Position numbers and translations under genes: made by a program. From assembly GCA_037176725.1 (NCBI GenBank), contig JAZBRS010000076.1, positions 120,237,001 through 120,301,000 of the forward strand: DNA of 64,000 bases. Direction: 5' to 3'. The notes beneath the pieces are model-generated. The model worked only from the letters and a program-made list of their open reading frames with translations. It was not told where the DNA came from and did not search any database. Positions 19,978-32,104 of this stretch are shown here, piece by piece; the stretch's first letter is position 1; every line of letters starts with the position of its first letter. This DNA comes from Posidonia oceanica (Eukaryota; Streptophyta; Magnoliopsida; Alismatales; Posidoniaceae).

Positions 19978-22900
19978 CTACTGATAGTACTTCTTGAGGT
20001 AGCACATGTTGACCGGCTCAGACTGCTCGACCTGGTCCATGTCCTCAAGAGTTACTGCGCCGCCTGAGAGGATTTGCTTAACTACAAAGGGTCCGCGCCA
20101 ATTAGGTCGGAATTTGCCCCGACCGTCCGGTAGATGAATGGCACGCAGAACAAGATCTCCAGGCTGGAAGCTTCTGGGCCGGACCTTCTTCAGGAATGCT
20201 CTAGCCATTCGCTTCTGATAACAATGAGCATTGTGCATGGCTTGTAGTCTGTGCTCATCAATCAGGTTCAGTTGGACGCAGCGGTCTTCGACCCATTCTG
20301 CCTCTTCCAACTCTGCTTCTCGCAAGATTCGCAGTGAGGGTATTTCCACCTCCACAGGCAATACAGCTTCCATGCCGTACACCAGTGAGTACGGGGTGGC
20401 TCCTGTCGAGGTCCGGATTGATGTCCTGTACGCCCAGAGTGCGTACGGGAGCTGATCGTGCCAATCCTTGTGGGCTTCTGCCATCTTCTTCATGATCTTG
20501 ATGATGTTCTTGTTGGCAGACTCCACTGCTCCATTCATCTGAGGTCGATATGGTGAGGAGCGATGATGCTTGATCCTGAAACTCTGTAGGAACTCCTCAG
20601 TTCTTTTGGCAATGAAGTTCGTGCCATTATCAGAGATGATGGAGTGAGGGACCCCGTACCGGGCAACGATGTTGTTTCTGATGAACTTCTCGGTTGCCAC
20701 TGCGGTGACTGTCCTGTAGGAAGCTGCTTCCACCCACTTAGTGAAGTAGTCTATTGCCACCATGATGAAGCGATGGCCATTTGAAGCGGCGGGGTGTATT
20801 GCGCCAATGACATCGATCCCCCAGGTAGAGAAAGGCCATGGCGAGGACATGTTGTGCAGCTGATGAGGGGGAGCCTTGATGAAATTACCATGGATCTGAC
20901 AGTTGTGGCATTTACGCACGAAACGGCAACAGTCCGCTTCCATGGTTTGCCAGAAATATCCTTGGAGCATGATCTTCTTGGCCAAGAGGACACCGTTCAT
21001 GTGCGGGCCACAGGTCCCAGCGTGCACTTGAAGCATTAAGGTGTCAGCCTCTGGTTTGTCCAAGCAGCGTAATAGCATCTGATTGTACGATCTTCTGTAC
21101 AACTGCCCGGCCCCCAGTACATACTTTGACGCCAGACGCGCCAAAGTTCTCTTATCCTCTGCAGTGGTGCCAGACGGGACGCTACCGGACTCCAAGAATG
21201 CTTTGATATCATGATACCATGGCTGCTCCACTGTCAGATCCGACTCCTCTATATTCATGCAGTGGGCAGGCTCCTCAATGCAGGTGACTGACACATCCAC
21301 CATGCTGTTGTCTGGTATGCTGAGCCAAGAAGCCAAGGTCGCCAATGCGTCTGCATACGCATTTTTTGCCCTATTCATGTATGTGAAATCAATACTCTCG
21401 AACTCTTCTATTAGCCTCAGCAGACATTCGTGATATGGCACGAGTTTGGGGTCTTTTGTCTTCCAGTCGCCATTCACCTGAGAGATCACCAACATGGCAT
21501 CACCGTGCACGTGCAACTTCTGTGCTTTGTGTTCGAGGGCGACTTTCAAACCCAAGATGCATGCTTCGTATTCTGCTTCGTTGTTCGTGCATGCGAAAGT
21601 CAGCTTCCTCGCAAAAGGAATCATTTGTCCCTGAGGCGTGGTCAGCACTGCACCTATGCCTCGACCCTTCTTATTGACGGCGCCGTCGAAGTACAACCGC
21701 CACTGCTCTTGCTCTTCAGGGTTTTCCTCTTCTGAGTCCTCTGTCGCAAAAAGAATGTCCTCGTCAGGGAACTGCGTTTGGAGGGGTTGATATTCAGGCA
21801 GAGGGAAATCCGCGAGGTGGTCCGCCATAGCCTGGCCCTTCATAGACCTCTGTGTGACAAAAGAGATGTCATATTGGGACAACAACACTTGCCACTTGAC
21901 ACATCTACCCACCAGAGCCGGCTTTTGGAAGAGGAACTTGATGGGATCGTGCCGGCACAACAGCTGAACTGGATACGCCATCATGTAGTGCCTCAGTTTC
22001 TGTGCGGCCCAGACAAGGGACAAACAGGTTTTCTCCATCATGCTGTACCTGGCTTCACATTCATTGAACTTTTTGCTCAGGTAGTAAATGGCGCGCTCTT
22101 TCCTGCCAGACTCGTCGTGTTGGCCCAGGACGGCACCCATGGAATGCTGTGTGGTTGACAGATAGAGGAGCAGAGGTCTTCCTGGTGTGGGAGGGACTAA
22201 GACTGGGGGTTTGACCAGTAGCTGCTTGATCTTCTCAAATGCGGCTTGACATTCTTCATTCCAGTCGATCTGCGCATTCTTCCTCAGGAGTTTGAAGATG
22301 GGCTCGCAGATGGGCGTAAGCTGTGCAATGAAGCGGCTGATGTACTGTAAACGCCCAAGTAGGCCTCGAACCTCCTTCTCGGTTCTAGGGGGTGGCATTT
22401 CCACGATGGCTTTAGCTTTCATCGGGTCCACTTCAATCCCCCTTTGGCTAACAATGTAGCCGAGCAGTTTGCCAGACGAAACCCCGAATACGCACTTGTT
22501 GGGGTTAAGCCTCAGTCTGTACTTCCTCAGACGGTCAAAGAGTTTCTTTAGGCAACTAAGGTGATCCTCAGGCTCTTTGGTCTTTGCGATCATGTCGTCT
22601 ACACAGACCTCCACTTCTTGGTGCATGAGGTCGTGAAAGAGTGTGGTCATGGCCCTCTGGTATGTTGCGCCAGCATTCTTCAACCCAAATGGCATAACCT
22701 GATAACAGAAGACCCCCCAGGGGGTGATGAACGAAGTTTTTTCCATGTCTTCTTCTGCCATCTTGATCTGATTATAGCCGGAGAAGCCATCCATAAAGGA
22801 TAGCATCTTGTGGCCAGCGGTATTGTCGACTAGGACGTCAATGTGAGGCAGTGGGAAGTCGTCCTTGGGACTCGCCTTGTTCAGGTCCCGGTAGTCGATA

Positions 22901-25900
22901 CATACTCGGACCCGGCCATCCTTCTTGGGCACTGGTACGATGTTTGCAAGCCATTCAGGGTAAAGGACGACCCTTAAAAAGTTAACATCAAGCTGCTTCA
23001 TTATTTCTTCCTTGATCATGAGCAGCCACTGTGGCCGCCATCTTCTCAGTTTCTGCTTTACTGGCTTGGCATCTGGCTTCAAGGGCAAGTTATGGACCAC
23101 TATTTCGACATCCAGGCCGACCATGTCTTCATAAGTCCAGGCGAAGACATCCGCATACTCCCTCAGGAATGCGATGAATTCTATCCTGACTTGTGGTGAT
23201 AGCAGGGCACTGATGCGAACTTCTTTGGTTTCTTCGACTGTGCCGAGGTTGATAGTCTCCGTTTCTTCCTCAACATGCAAATTGGGACCTTCTGGGTCGT
23301 CGTCATAGGGCCGGAACTCAGGCGAGGGATCATCATTCTCATCTTCGCCTGTATTATCTTCCTCTCCGCATGCGACAAGTTCCGAGAGAATCTCCTTTTC
23401 GAAAGTGGGGTTTGTCACATCGAATGAGTGTAGGAGTTCTGCTTCTTGACCCTGGTGACGCCTCAGGATGGTCACGCCTACCCGAGTGTTTCTGAATCTT
23501 CGGTGTGCGACCTCTGCCCTGATGGCTTCTGCTGTCTGCTCTGCTGCATGTTCTGCTGACTCTACTGAAGGCCCTACTGACTTTGTGACTGATGCTGCTG
23601 GTGATTCTGCCACTGAAACTTCTGACAACTCTGTCACTGACTCTGCTCTTTGCTCTGTTACTGCTGCTGTGCGACCCGCTGGTGTCTCTTCTTCTGAGTC
23701 TGCCAATGTACGGGTGGAAGGCATATGCTGTACAAGCCATCTGGACCCACCCTCGGCTTGAAGAGTAATGAGCTCGTCGGGTCTGAGAGAGTCCGACACC
23801 ATTGAGCTTTCTCCTAGGACCATGATGGAGGTGGAGTCCTCCCGCAGAGGGGGGTCCGTAACTACGGCTTTTCCCTTCCTTTCTGCGGCTTGGTGTCGTG
23901 CCAAGTCTTCTACTATGGATTCGAGCTGTTCCTGGTAAAGCAACTCTAAATCCGACATCCACGAATCGACTTGGGCTTCTACCGCCTCTTCTTCTTCCTC
24001 ATCTGGAGGTGAATCGACATAGTAGGCGCCGAGGGCCTGAGGCACTGGCTCGGCTGCGAGATGGATTGCTGTCTCTGATACTTGTATCTTCTGACTCACG
24101 GGCGCGCCTGATTGCGACTGTCCCGGCAAGAGAGACCCAGATGGTCTAGTCAGAGGGATTGCAGATGGATATGCTGCCAGAGTGACTGCTGCTGTTTGAG
24201 GATGGGCGGAGGTGCTCTCTTGAAGGCCCGAAGGCCGGGAGACCGCGATGCTCAGCTGGTTCTCCGTGACTGATGATGATGATGAGAGCGCGGCCTCCGA
24301 TGCCATAGGATCTGGCCATGAAAGTTGCCGGTCTGCGGCAAGGGGGAGTGCGACTGACTGAACTGGCTGTATTGCCTGTGGTGTGGCCTCTGAAAAGGGC
24401 TGAGCTGTGCTGCTGACTGAACTCAGCGATTGACCTTTCTGCGAAGGTGGTAGTTGCATTGATGCGACAACGGTTGCATGCGGACTGACTGACTGTGCTT
24501 GAGTTGGTGCTGGTGTTGCTGACATGACTGCGGGAGAATCAGAGACTGCCAAATCTGCCAAGGGTTCTATCAAGACTGCTGCTTCACGATCTGTGGAAGG
24601 AGTGGCCAGATAAACCGACTGATGTGCTGTTGTATAGGGCTGGCTTTCACTGCAAGCCTGAACTGCCCCTGTTGTGCCCGACTGTTCCTCGTCTGAGTAG
24701 TAGTCCTCAACGCAGACCCAGTCCTCCTCCGGTGGCGGAGGGCTTTGACACGGCTCCGACGGCACTGCGACTTGAACTGCGCTTGAGTCCAGGATACCTG
24801 CGCTCGTGAAGTTGGCCAAGCTCCGAGGTATGACCATTCTTTGGTTCTTTGCTTGCGGGCGCTTGCCTTTATCGGAGTGAGGGTCGTAACCTAGACCCTC
24901 GCTGTCCCTTCGTTCTTCCGCCAGGATTGGTTCAGCGATTCCTTGGCCATGTCGCCCGAGCGGTGTCCCTTTGACGTAGCCCCACCTGTGACAAACGTTC
25001 TCGACCATCCGAAATGGGTTGTTGTGAACGGCCAAGGAGTTGACACGTTCAAGATCTGGCAAAAAGTTAACCGGCTCGCACCGATTAACGCGATACAAAG
25101 CGTTCGAGAGATCAGGGTCAAAGGGGACAGTCTGCGAAGAGATAGAGGAAACCGCCTCGATCCACTCCTTCTCAAAATTCTCCGCCATGACAACGATGAC
25201 ATCGTCGCCTCGGCGGAACTTGATCATGCGATGGAGGGTCGAGGGGATAACCTGATGCTTGTGGAGCCAAGGGCGCCCAAGCAGAAGGTTGAAGTTCGGT
25301 TCCAAGTCGACGACGTAGAATTCCACATCGAATGTGACCGGGCCGATGATAAGAGGGATAACCAAAATCCCTAGAGCGTCATGGTGAGTATTATCAAAAG
25401 CTGTCATTCCCTTTACAGCCGGAGTAATGTCCTCGGCCTTGAATCTGAGCTTGGTTGCTGTTCGCAAGGGACAGACGTTAAGGCCCGACCCATTATCGAC
25501 CAGTGCAAGGGGAATGCGGAAGTTCTTGAATTGTACCGTGACAAACAAGGGTTGATTGTGATTAATCCCCGCCGGAGGCAGTTCATCACTCGTGAAAGTG
25601 ATGACCTGGGGCTCCGCGATCATTCCAACCATGCTTTCCAAGGCAGCGGGCTCTATGGCTTGGGACACACGGGCGGCTTGGAACACACGAAGGAAAGCTT
25701 CGCGGTGCTCAGCAGAAGTGTGTATCAGGTCCCAGATGGATATGTCGGCTTTAACTTTTTTGAGCTGAGATGTGATGTCGGTTTTAGGTTGGCATTTCTT
25801 GGTAGTAGGTGGTGCAGTTGTGGGGATAGGTTCAGCTATGGTGGGCTCAAGAGGTTGGCCTGAAGGTAGTGGGACTGTAGGCTGGGCTAAGGGTAATGGT

Positions 25901-28608
25901 ATTGCAGGTCGTGGATGACTAGGTCTGGTTACTGGTGCAGGAGGTCTGTAGACCCTCCCCGATCGCGTCACTTCCGCACACATTTCTGTGGCGTAGCTGT
26001 AGGGTACGCGATGGGTATCCCGGGTTAGGTTAATAACCACGGGAGCGCGTGCGGCGAGCACGAGAGGGGCTACAGGCTGAGGAGGGCATGGGTAGGTGGG
26101 TAGTTGGGAAGGCAAGCTAGGTGGGGACTGAGGTCTTGCTAGTAGGTGCACGGGAAGCTCTGGCTGAGGTCTGACTAGGAGATGTACTGGGGCTTGGGCC
26201 CGGGAAAGCATGGCGGCTGATGCAGGAGAACGCTCCGGCCTGGCGCGCGGTCGGATCATATGGACGCCCGACTCGGAACCGGTGATAGCTGCAAGGTAGA
26301 GAGAGACTGGAAAGGGAGTAGAAATATCATGGATGAGCTCGGAAGGATCTACCACTGATGCGAGAGACCCAGAAGGAAACAAAGAGTGAATTCCTGAGGT
26401 CCCTGCGCCTCCTGAATAGGAGTGCTCCGGCAGGGGTCGGCGGACAACATTGGCTGGGGTAGATGCTGATGCAGGTGCATGAGATGGTGCAGAAGTGGAC
26501 GCCTCGTGCGTGTCGATCACAATCGTTCCCGATTCGATCAAGTCCTGGATGGCATTCCGGAGAGTGAAACAACTATCAGTCGAATGCCCGACGCTTTGAT
26601 GAAAGTCGCAGAAAAGATTCGCCTTAAACCAATGCGGTAGTGGGTTTGGTGGCGGGCGAACCTCCGGAAATCGCAGGAGCGACGCAACCTTCGGGAGGAC
26701 GGCACTGAGCGGTTCCACCAGTGGGGCGAACTTCCGCTTCTCCATGGGTGGCCGTCTCGGCCTCTGGAATTGTCCTTGCTGAACCGGTGCGGCAGGATAG
26801 ACCGGTCGAGCGGTGGTAGTGATTTGTGGTGTAGGGTGTGTCCTAGGTGCAGGTGCGTAATAGATCTGAGGAGGGGCAGGCCGGGACGCCAGACGGACGG
26901 GCGCAGCAGGGAAGTCGACGTATGCGACGACGGGCTTCCGCGGATCCTTCCTCTTGGGACGATTGTTGTTGAGACTGCTGTTGTTGTTGATGGCGCTGCT
27001 GCTACTACCGTCGTTGCTGGCGAGGGCCTGCCTGGCAAGCACAGAGAGTGCGGGGAAGTTGCCACTCCGCAACGAACTCTCTACGTGAGTGCCAGCTCGG
27101 ATCAATGCAGTGAAGGTCGTGACAGGTTGGATGCTAAGCAGAGCTCCAGTAGACGGCTGTGCCCCTTTTATGATGATCTCGATAGACTCCTCGTCGGAGG
27201 GCCTATCTCGAACTTGCGAGGCAAGGGCACGCCAGCGGCCGACGTACTCCCCGAACGGCTCGCCCGGATTCTGCTTGGTTGCGATCAAGTCCGCGCGCTT
27301 TGGGACCAGATCGAGGTTGAAGGAGTACTGTTCCAAGAACGCCTGGCTTAGGTCGTTCCAGGTCTTGATCGTAGCCATGTCAAGCGAGGTGAACCACTTG
27401 AGGGCCGGACCAGACAAACTCTTCTGGAACAGGCGGATCAGCAACCTCTCGTCCGCCTGGAGTTGGGCGAGATCACCGCAGTACGCCTTCAGATGGGCTA
27501 TGGGGCAGCCCCTACCATCATACTTCTCGAAGTCCGGTATTTTGAACTTCGGGGGGAGTACCGCCTCTGGGAAACAGCAGAGGTCTCGGAACTGGTAGGT
27601 CTGGTGGTCCGTGCCCTGCACTAGACGCAGTGCTTTCTCCAGAACATCCATCCTATTGTTGATGGGGTCTGGAATAGCTGCTACAGGAGATGGGGCAGCG
27701 GGGGCAGGGACCACGTATGCCGATTGGGTCGCACCGAGGTGCTCCTCCGGATCCACCATCACGTCGCCTGGTGACGCAAAGTGATGGCCGGCATACCCGT
27801 GCTGTGGTGGGGTGCAAGGAGGGATGCATGTGGAAGTCTGAGCCTGATGCAAAAGGGGAGGGTGGATGGTATGCTGTGCGGTGGGTGCAGGATGATGGAG
27901 CATCAGCGGCCGTACCGGGGCGATGCCGGGGGACGGGCCTGCGAGATACTGTGCTCCCACCAGTCCGAACGACTGGCCACCAGGTGGCGGAGGTGTATGC
28001 TGTGTGAGGTGTGGTGCTGATGCAAGAGGCGGAATACGTGCCCCCATCGTCGGAACCGTGAGCAGTTGGGACGATGGTCTAGGCGGAAGTGCAGAGTGTA
28101 ATGCAAGATGTGCGGGAGCAGGCCGCACAGGAACCTCAGGAACAACAGGGGGGGAAGGAGGGCGGACTGATAGAGCTATACCCTGCAGCCGCTGGATAGT
28201 GTCCATCAGTTGCTGGTACTGCTCTTCCGGTGTCCCGTCAGTGGGAACACTGAATTGCAGTGCCGGCGAGGAACCAGAACCAAGAGATCCGGACTGTCCG
28301 GGAGACTGGAATCCTAGGGCGTGAGTCGCCGCAGCAGAAGGGTCAAAAGTGACAAAACCCTGGGAAGGTGGGGTCAGTGGTGCCTCCAGAACGCGTGAAG
28401 TGGTCATCAAGATGGACTCGGCGACCGGATCAGGAGGAACGGGCGTCTGCCACTGTCCCACAGCAAACTAGGGTGCCCCAGACGACAGAGGGGAAAAGCC
28501 TGGCGTCACAAAGGGCACAGAGGGGTTAGAAACGGGAACCGGAGGGGCCGGAGCGGGAACCACCTCCGAGGCAAGGGTGAGGGGGGTCTCGACAGTGCGC
28601 TGGGCCAT
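19978..28608 (-). CDS. gag-pol polyprotein of element B, near-intact, one in-frame amber after codon 46
   Basis: The native start is the ATG at 28608 (MAQRTVE), as in C. A TAG at 28468-28470 interrupts it, where C has CAG. The open frame then continues for 2,827 codons; the first ATG after the stop is at 28407. Counting from 28461 as residue 1: gag domain about 315-440; zinc knuckle from C618 (CDFH-x4-H-x4-C); protease motif VDNGSG with D989; RT about 1770-2010, with CVDD (C1953) in place of YVDD; RT-linked RNase H with a degenerate YLSTTQHSMGAVL at about 2100; second, cellular-type RNase H with FDGA (D2259), NEAEY and HGD; integrase HHCC zinc finger then D2550, D2611 and E2647, exact D,D35E spacing; C-terminal GPFVV box, no chromodomain. 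The dual RNase H is the Tat/Ogre hallmark. The amber and the Y-to-C change probably make this copy non-autonomous. Confidence 0.93.
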
Positions 28609-29611
28609 TGCTGACCGAGAGCGAGTCAAAACGGGGCTGCGACGAGGGAAAAGGGGACGGGCTCTACGAGGAGCTATGCTCGCGAAGGCGAGTAGCTCAG
28701 AAAAAGGGATGGTCGAGCACAGGCGTCTCAGCAGAGATGTCAGCAAAGGATAGACCCGAGCTCTAGCTAAGGAGATCGCCTACTGAACTCTGTTAAAGAC
28801 ACAAGGGGAAACTAGGGTTAGAAAAGAAAGAGATGCAAAATGCATTATGTTATGGCATGAATGTCGTGTATGCTTTCTAGTATGCCCCCCTCACCTAACT
28901 AGTGCTTCCTAGCAAGGTTGTCTACTTCGGGTATCCCTGGGTGTACGGGTCACCGACTCAAGTCAGAAAAGTAGGCTCCCTGTCTAACTCCCGGCCCAAA
29001 GCTCAGGTAATGACAGGGTGGTGCGTTGGTGGCCTCTACCCCGCCAAAGCGTGGGTGGTACCCTCCACTAACACCGACACGACCCCGGACAAGGGGGGAC
29101 AGACCGACTGACTCACACCATGCCAAAGCATCGGGGTGAGAAGCCGGAACCGTCCTTCGCAGACTAGTAGGTGGACTCAGAGGAGAAGAATACATGCCCT
29201 ATATGATGCTCATGCAAATGATTAAAGTCTTTTATCTTGCACATTTTATTAACCAAAAGGGAGTGAAGGATTGTTCAGAGTCTCTAGTTGCCCCTAGGAA
29301 TTCTTTTACTTGCATTTTTTAGTTAACCATGGGGAGAGCAAACAAGTTTCTACTATCCTGAGCATGGCAAGTGCGAAAGGGAAGAAAATCAATCAAGCAT
29401 GGCAAGCAAACAATCATACAACACAACAAAAGGCAAGTGCATGGCATGTGCAAGTGTTTGTGAGCATAATGGTGAAGAAAAACATTCATCAAGCCAAAAG
29501 GCTTGTATGCAAGGTATGTGCGTGCGTAGTGACATAGCAAAGGTGTAAAAGAAAACGGCGAAAACAGCAAATCCCAAGCGAGCGAAAGCGAAGGCGAAAG
29601 CCGGAGTCTAG
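28609..29611 (-). other. 5' untranslated leader of element B
   Basis: About 1 kb between PBS and gag ATG with no long sense ORF, matching 8222-9224 in A. Frames read upstream of the gag ATG lack an ATG start. Likely holds the packaging signal, but no motif can be named. Confidence 0.7.
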
Positions 29612-29629
29612 TTCCCAGCGGAGTCGCCA
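29612..29629 (-). promoter_or_regulatory. Primer-binding site of element B
   Basis: Minus strand TGGCGACTCCGCTGGGAA, one base from the LTR end at 29631. Same as the site in A; C has TGGCGACTCTGCTGGGGA. Confidence 0.8.
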
Positions 29630-30417
29630 CTGTAGTAATCCCGGTGTTCGGATCGTCCATGCACGATGCCAAAGCTCGCGTGCACCGATCGGAATCAGGC
29701 TCACTATAAGCGGCTATGTCCGAGAAGGAAGACCTAACTCGAAAACATTTAAAAAGGGAAAAATGGAAAGAAAAGAAGAAGATAAGACAAAATCGGAGTC
29801 GCCACCAAGTCTATTAAGTCGGAAGACGAGGAAAACCGGGGAAATGCGTGAATAATCACGCAAAACCAAGCAAAGGATGCAAAGCAAAGCAATGCAAAAG
29901 AAATAAGATGCAAATGAATGCGAATGATGTGACTCGTGCCTAGGACAAGGGCAATATGGTCATTGCGGGCCAAGAGAGGGTAAGGACTCCTGTTACGCGC
30001 GGGGAAGGTGTTAGGCACCCCCGACACGCCCGAGAATCGGTCTTTCTAGGCTTACGCTCGCATATGCAGGGAAATGCAGACTTTGAATGCCTAAGTGCCA
30101 ATGAATGCCTGTCTAAATGCTCAAAGGTGTGCTTTAAGTGATGAAAGACGATGCAAGGAAGTAAACGTGCAATCTAAGCGCTCAGCAACGCTGTCTGTGT
30201 TCCGAACCGGGCGGAACCCGGCTCGTGAGAACTCCGGACAGTAAGCATCATCGCCCTATATGCAAATGCGGGCGATAAAACAAAACAGCGAGAAAACCAT
30301 GCAATGCAATCGACATGCAAGGGAAAACGGCGTAAAACAGTGCGAGGAACGAAAGAAGTATGCGAAAAGATGCGAGAACAGGGTTGACATGCAAAATGGG
30401 GCAAGGAATGGAACGAG

Positions 30418-30924
30418 GACGCAAAACCGTGCGAGAAAAATGAAAGAAGGGCGCAAAACTGGGCAAGAAAACACCAGGGCACGCAAAACGGGACGAGAAA
30501 ACGGAAGGACACGCAAAACGGTGCAGGAAAACAAGACCGCACGCAAAATGAGGCAAGAAAACTAAAGGGCACGCGAAACGGTGCAAGACAGAGGAGCGGC
30601 GCACAAAATGGAGCGAGAAAACATGAAAACACGCAAAACGAGGCAAAAAACTAAAAGGCACGCAAAACGGAGCGATAAAACGCGAAAACACGCGAAACGA
30701 GACGAAAAAACTAAAGGGCACGTGAAACGGTGCAGGACGAAGATGCGGTGCGCAAAACGGAGCGATAAAACGTGAAAACACGCGAAACAAGACGAAAAAA
30801 CTAAAGGGCACGCAAAACGGTGCAAGACAAAGAAGCGGCGTGCAAAACGGAGCGATAAAACGCGATGGCACGCAAAACGAGGCGAAGAAACTAAAAGGCA
30901 CGCAAAACGGTGCAAATGGCAAGC
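30418..30924 (-). repeat. 30-bp minisatellite in the B 5' LTR
   Basis: Same 30-bp unit and copy order as 10030-10530, with a handful of C/T and G/A changes and a 1-bp indel. Copy number has not changed between the two LTRs. Confidence 0.85.
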
Positions 30925-32075
30925 AAAATGAATGCAGTGCAGAAGTTCAGGAAGATATACCTGGAGATCCGGGAGTCTGATCGGAGATCTGCTCGATTCA
31001 TGCTGAAGAGCGCTTCGCTGCGGTCGCGTGGGCAGCTTACTTGAGGAGATCCGACGATCGGATTGGAAGATATCGCGGCTCCGGAGCAGAAGGGCCAGAA
31101 CAGGAGAGAAGAGTGGATCTAAGTGTTCAGGAGGTCCTAGGGGTGTGCTGGAGGTCCTCCCAAGTGAAAGGGAGTCACAAGTGCTTGGTGTATGCAGAGG
31201 GGAACTGAAATGCAAGATTAAATGGATGCAGAATGCAATGCAAAGCCAGAGAAGACAAGGAAAAGACATTTGGAAAGAACGGGGGCTTAAAAGTATTTTT
31301 TTGAAAAAGGGAGGGGCTAAAATGCAAATTTTCCAGAAAACAAGGTCCTGGGAAGTCTAGAGGTACTAGTGAAAGGTCTGTATGAAATCTGGTAGGCATA
31401 GGGGTTAAAATGTAATCCAGGGGCAAAATGGTCTTTTCACATGATTTTTAAAGCATGCAGGGACCTAATTGTGATTTTGGAATCATGCAGGGGTCAGATA
31501 TGCAATTTTATATGGAAAACATGCTCTGAAAATTAAATGACAGGACCACAGTGTGATTTTTCAAAAGGTCAGGGTCAAAAATGCAATGTGATAAGCAAAT
31601 ATGCATGCAAAAGTTACTGTCCATTTAAAATGGACCTAAATGCAAATATGCAAAAACTGGGGGGCAAATGTGCAATGCAGTATGCAAAACTGGAAAATAA
31701 ACCCTAAGTTCTACAGTGCAGTGGACTGAGTTGCAAAAATGACATAAAACAGGGATCTGAGATGCAATGCAATATGGCAAAATGCATAAAAATAAAGGAA
31801 CTGATTTAAGGCAGGACCTACATGCGAAAAACGAAAACAGAGGGGCTAAAGCATAATATTTATGAACTGAAACAAACAGTAAATGGATTGGAAAGTAAAT
31901 ACAGAAAAAAGCAAACAATTCATGCAATTTAATATGGTTCTAACACAGAAATGGGCAGATTAAACTGAATGAGGGACCAGCATGCAAAATAACAAAAGTT
32001 CATACCAACTATGCAATATCAGGGTAAAATAGCTAAGTTAACAGAAATTACGCTACAGTAAAAAACGCAGTCGCC

Positions 32076-32104
32076 GGCCACTGTAGCAGTTGCTACCAGT
32101 GGCC
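32076..32104. repeat. GGCCACTG inverted repeat in the B 5' LTR
   Basis: GGCCACTG-TAGCAG facing (T/C)TGCTA-CCAGTGGCC; B copy of the hairpin at 11688. One central base differs from the shared LTR. Confidence 0.7.

Noticed and set aside
26770..27351. Antisense frames of 100-214 codons opposite gag and pol in A, B and C
   Set aside because: They mirror the well-supported sense frame. Their conservation is explained by gag-pol conservation, and they vary in start and stop between copies.
28459..28461. GTG as the start of the 2,827-codon gag-pol frame
   Set aside because: It lies directly after the in-frame TAG. Element C shows that this position is internal to gag and that the frame begins at MAQRTVE further upstream. 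GTG starts are not expected in plants.
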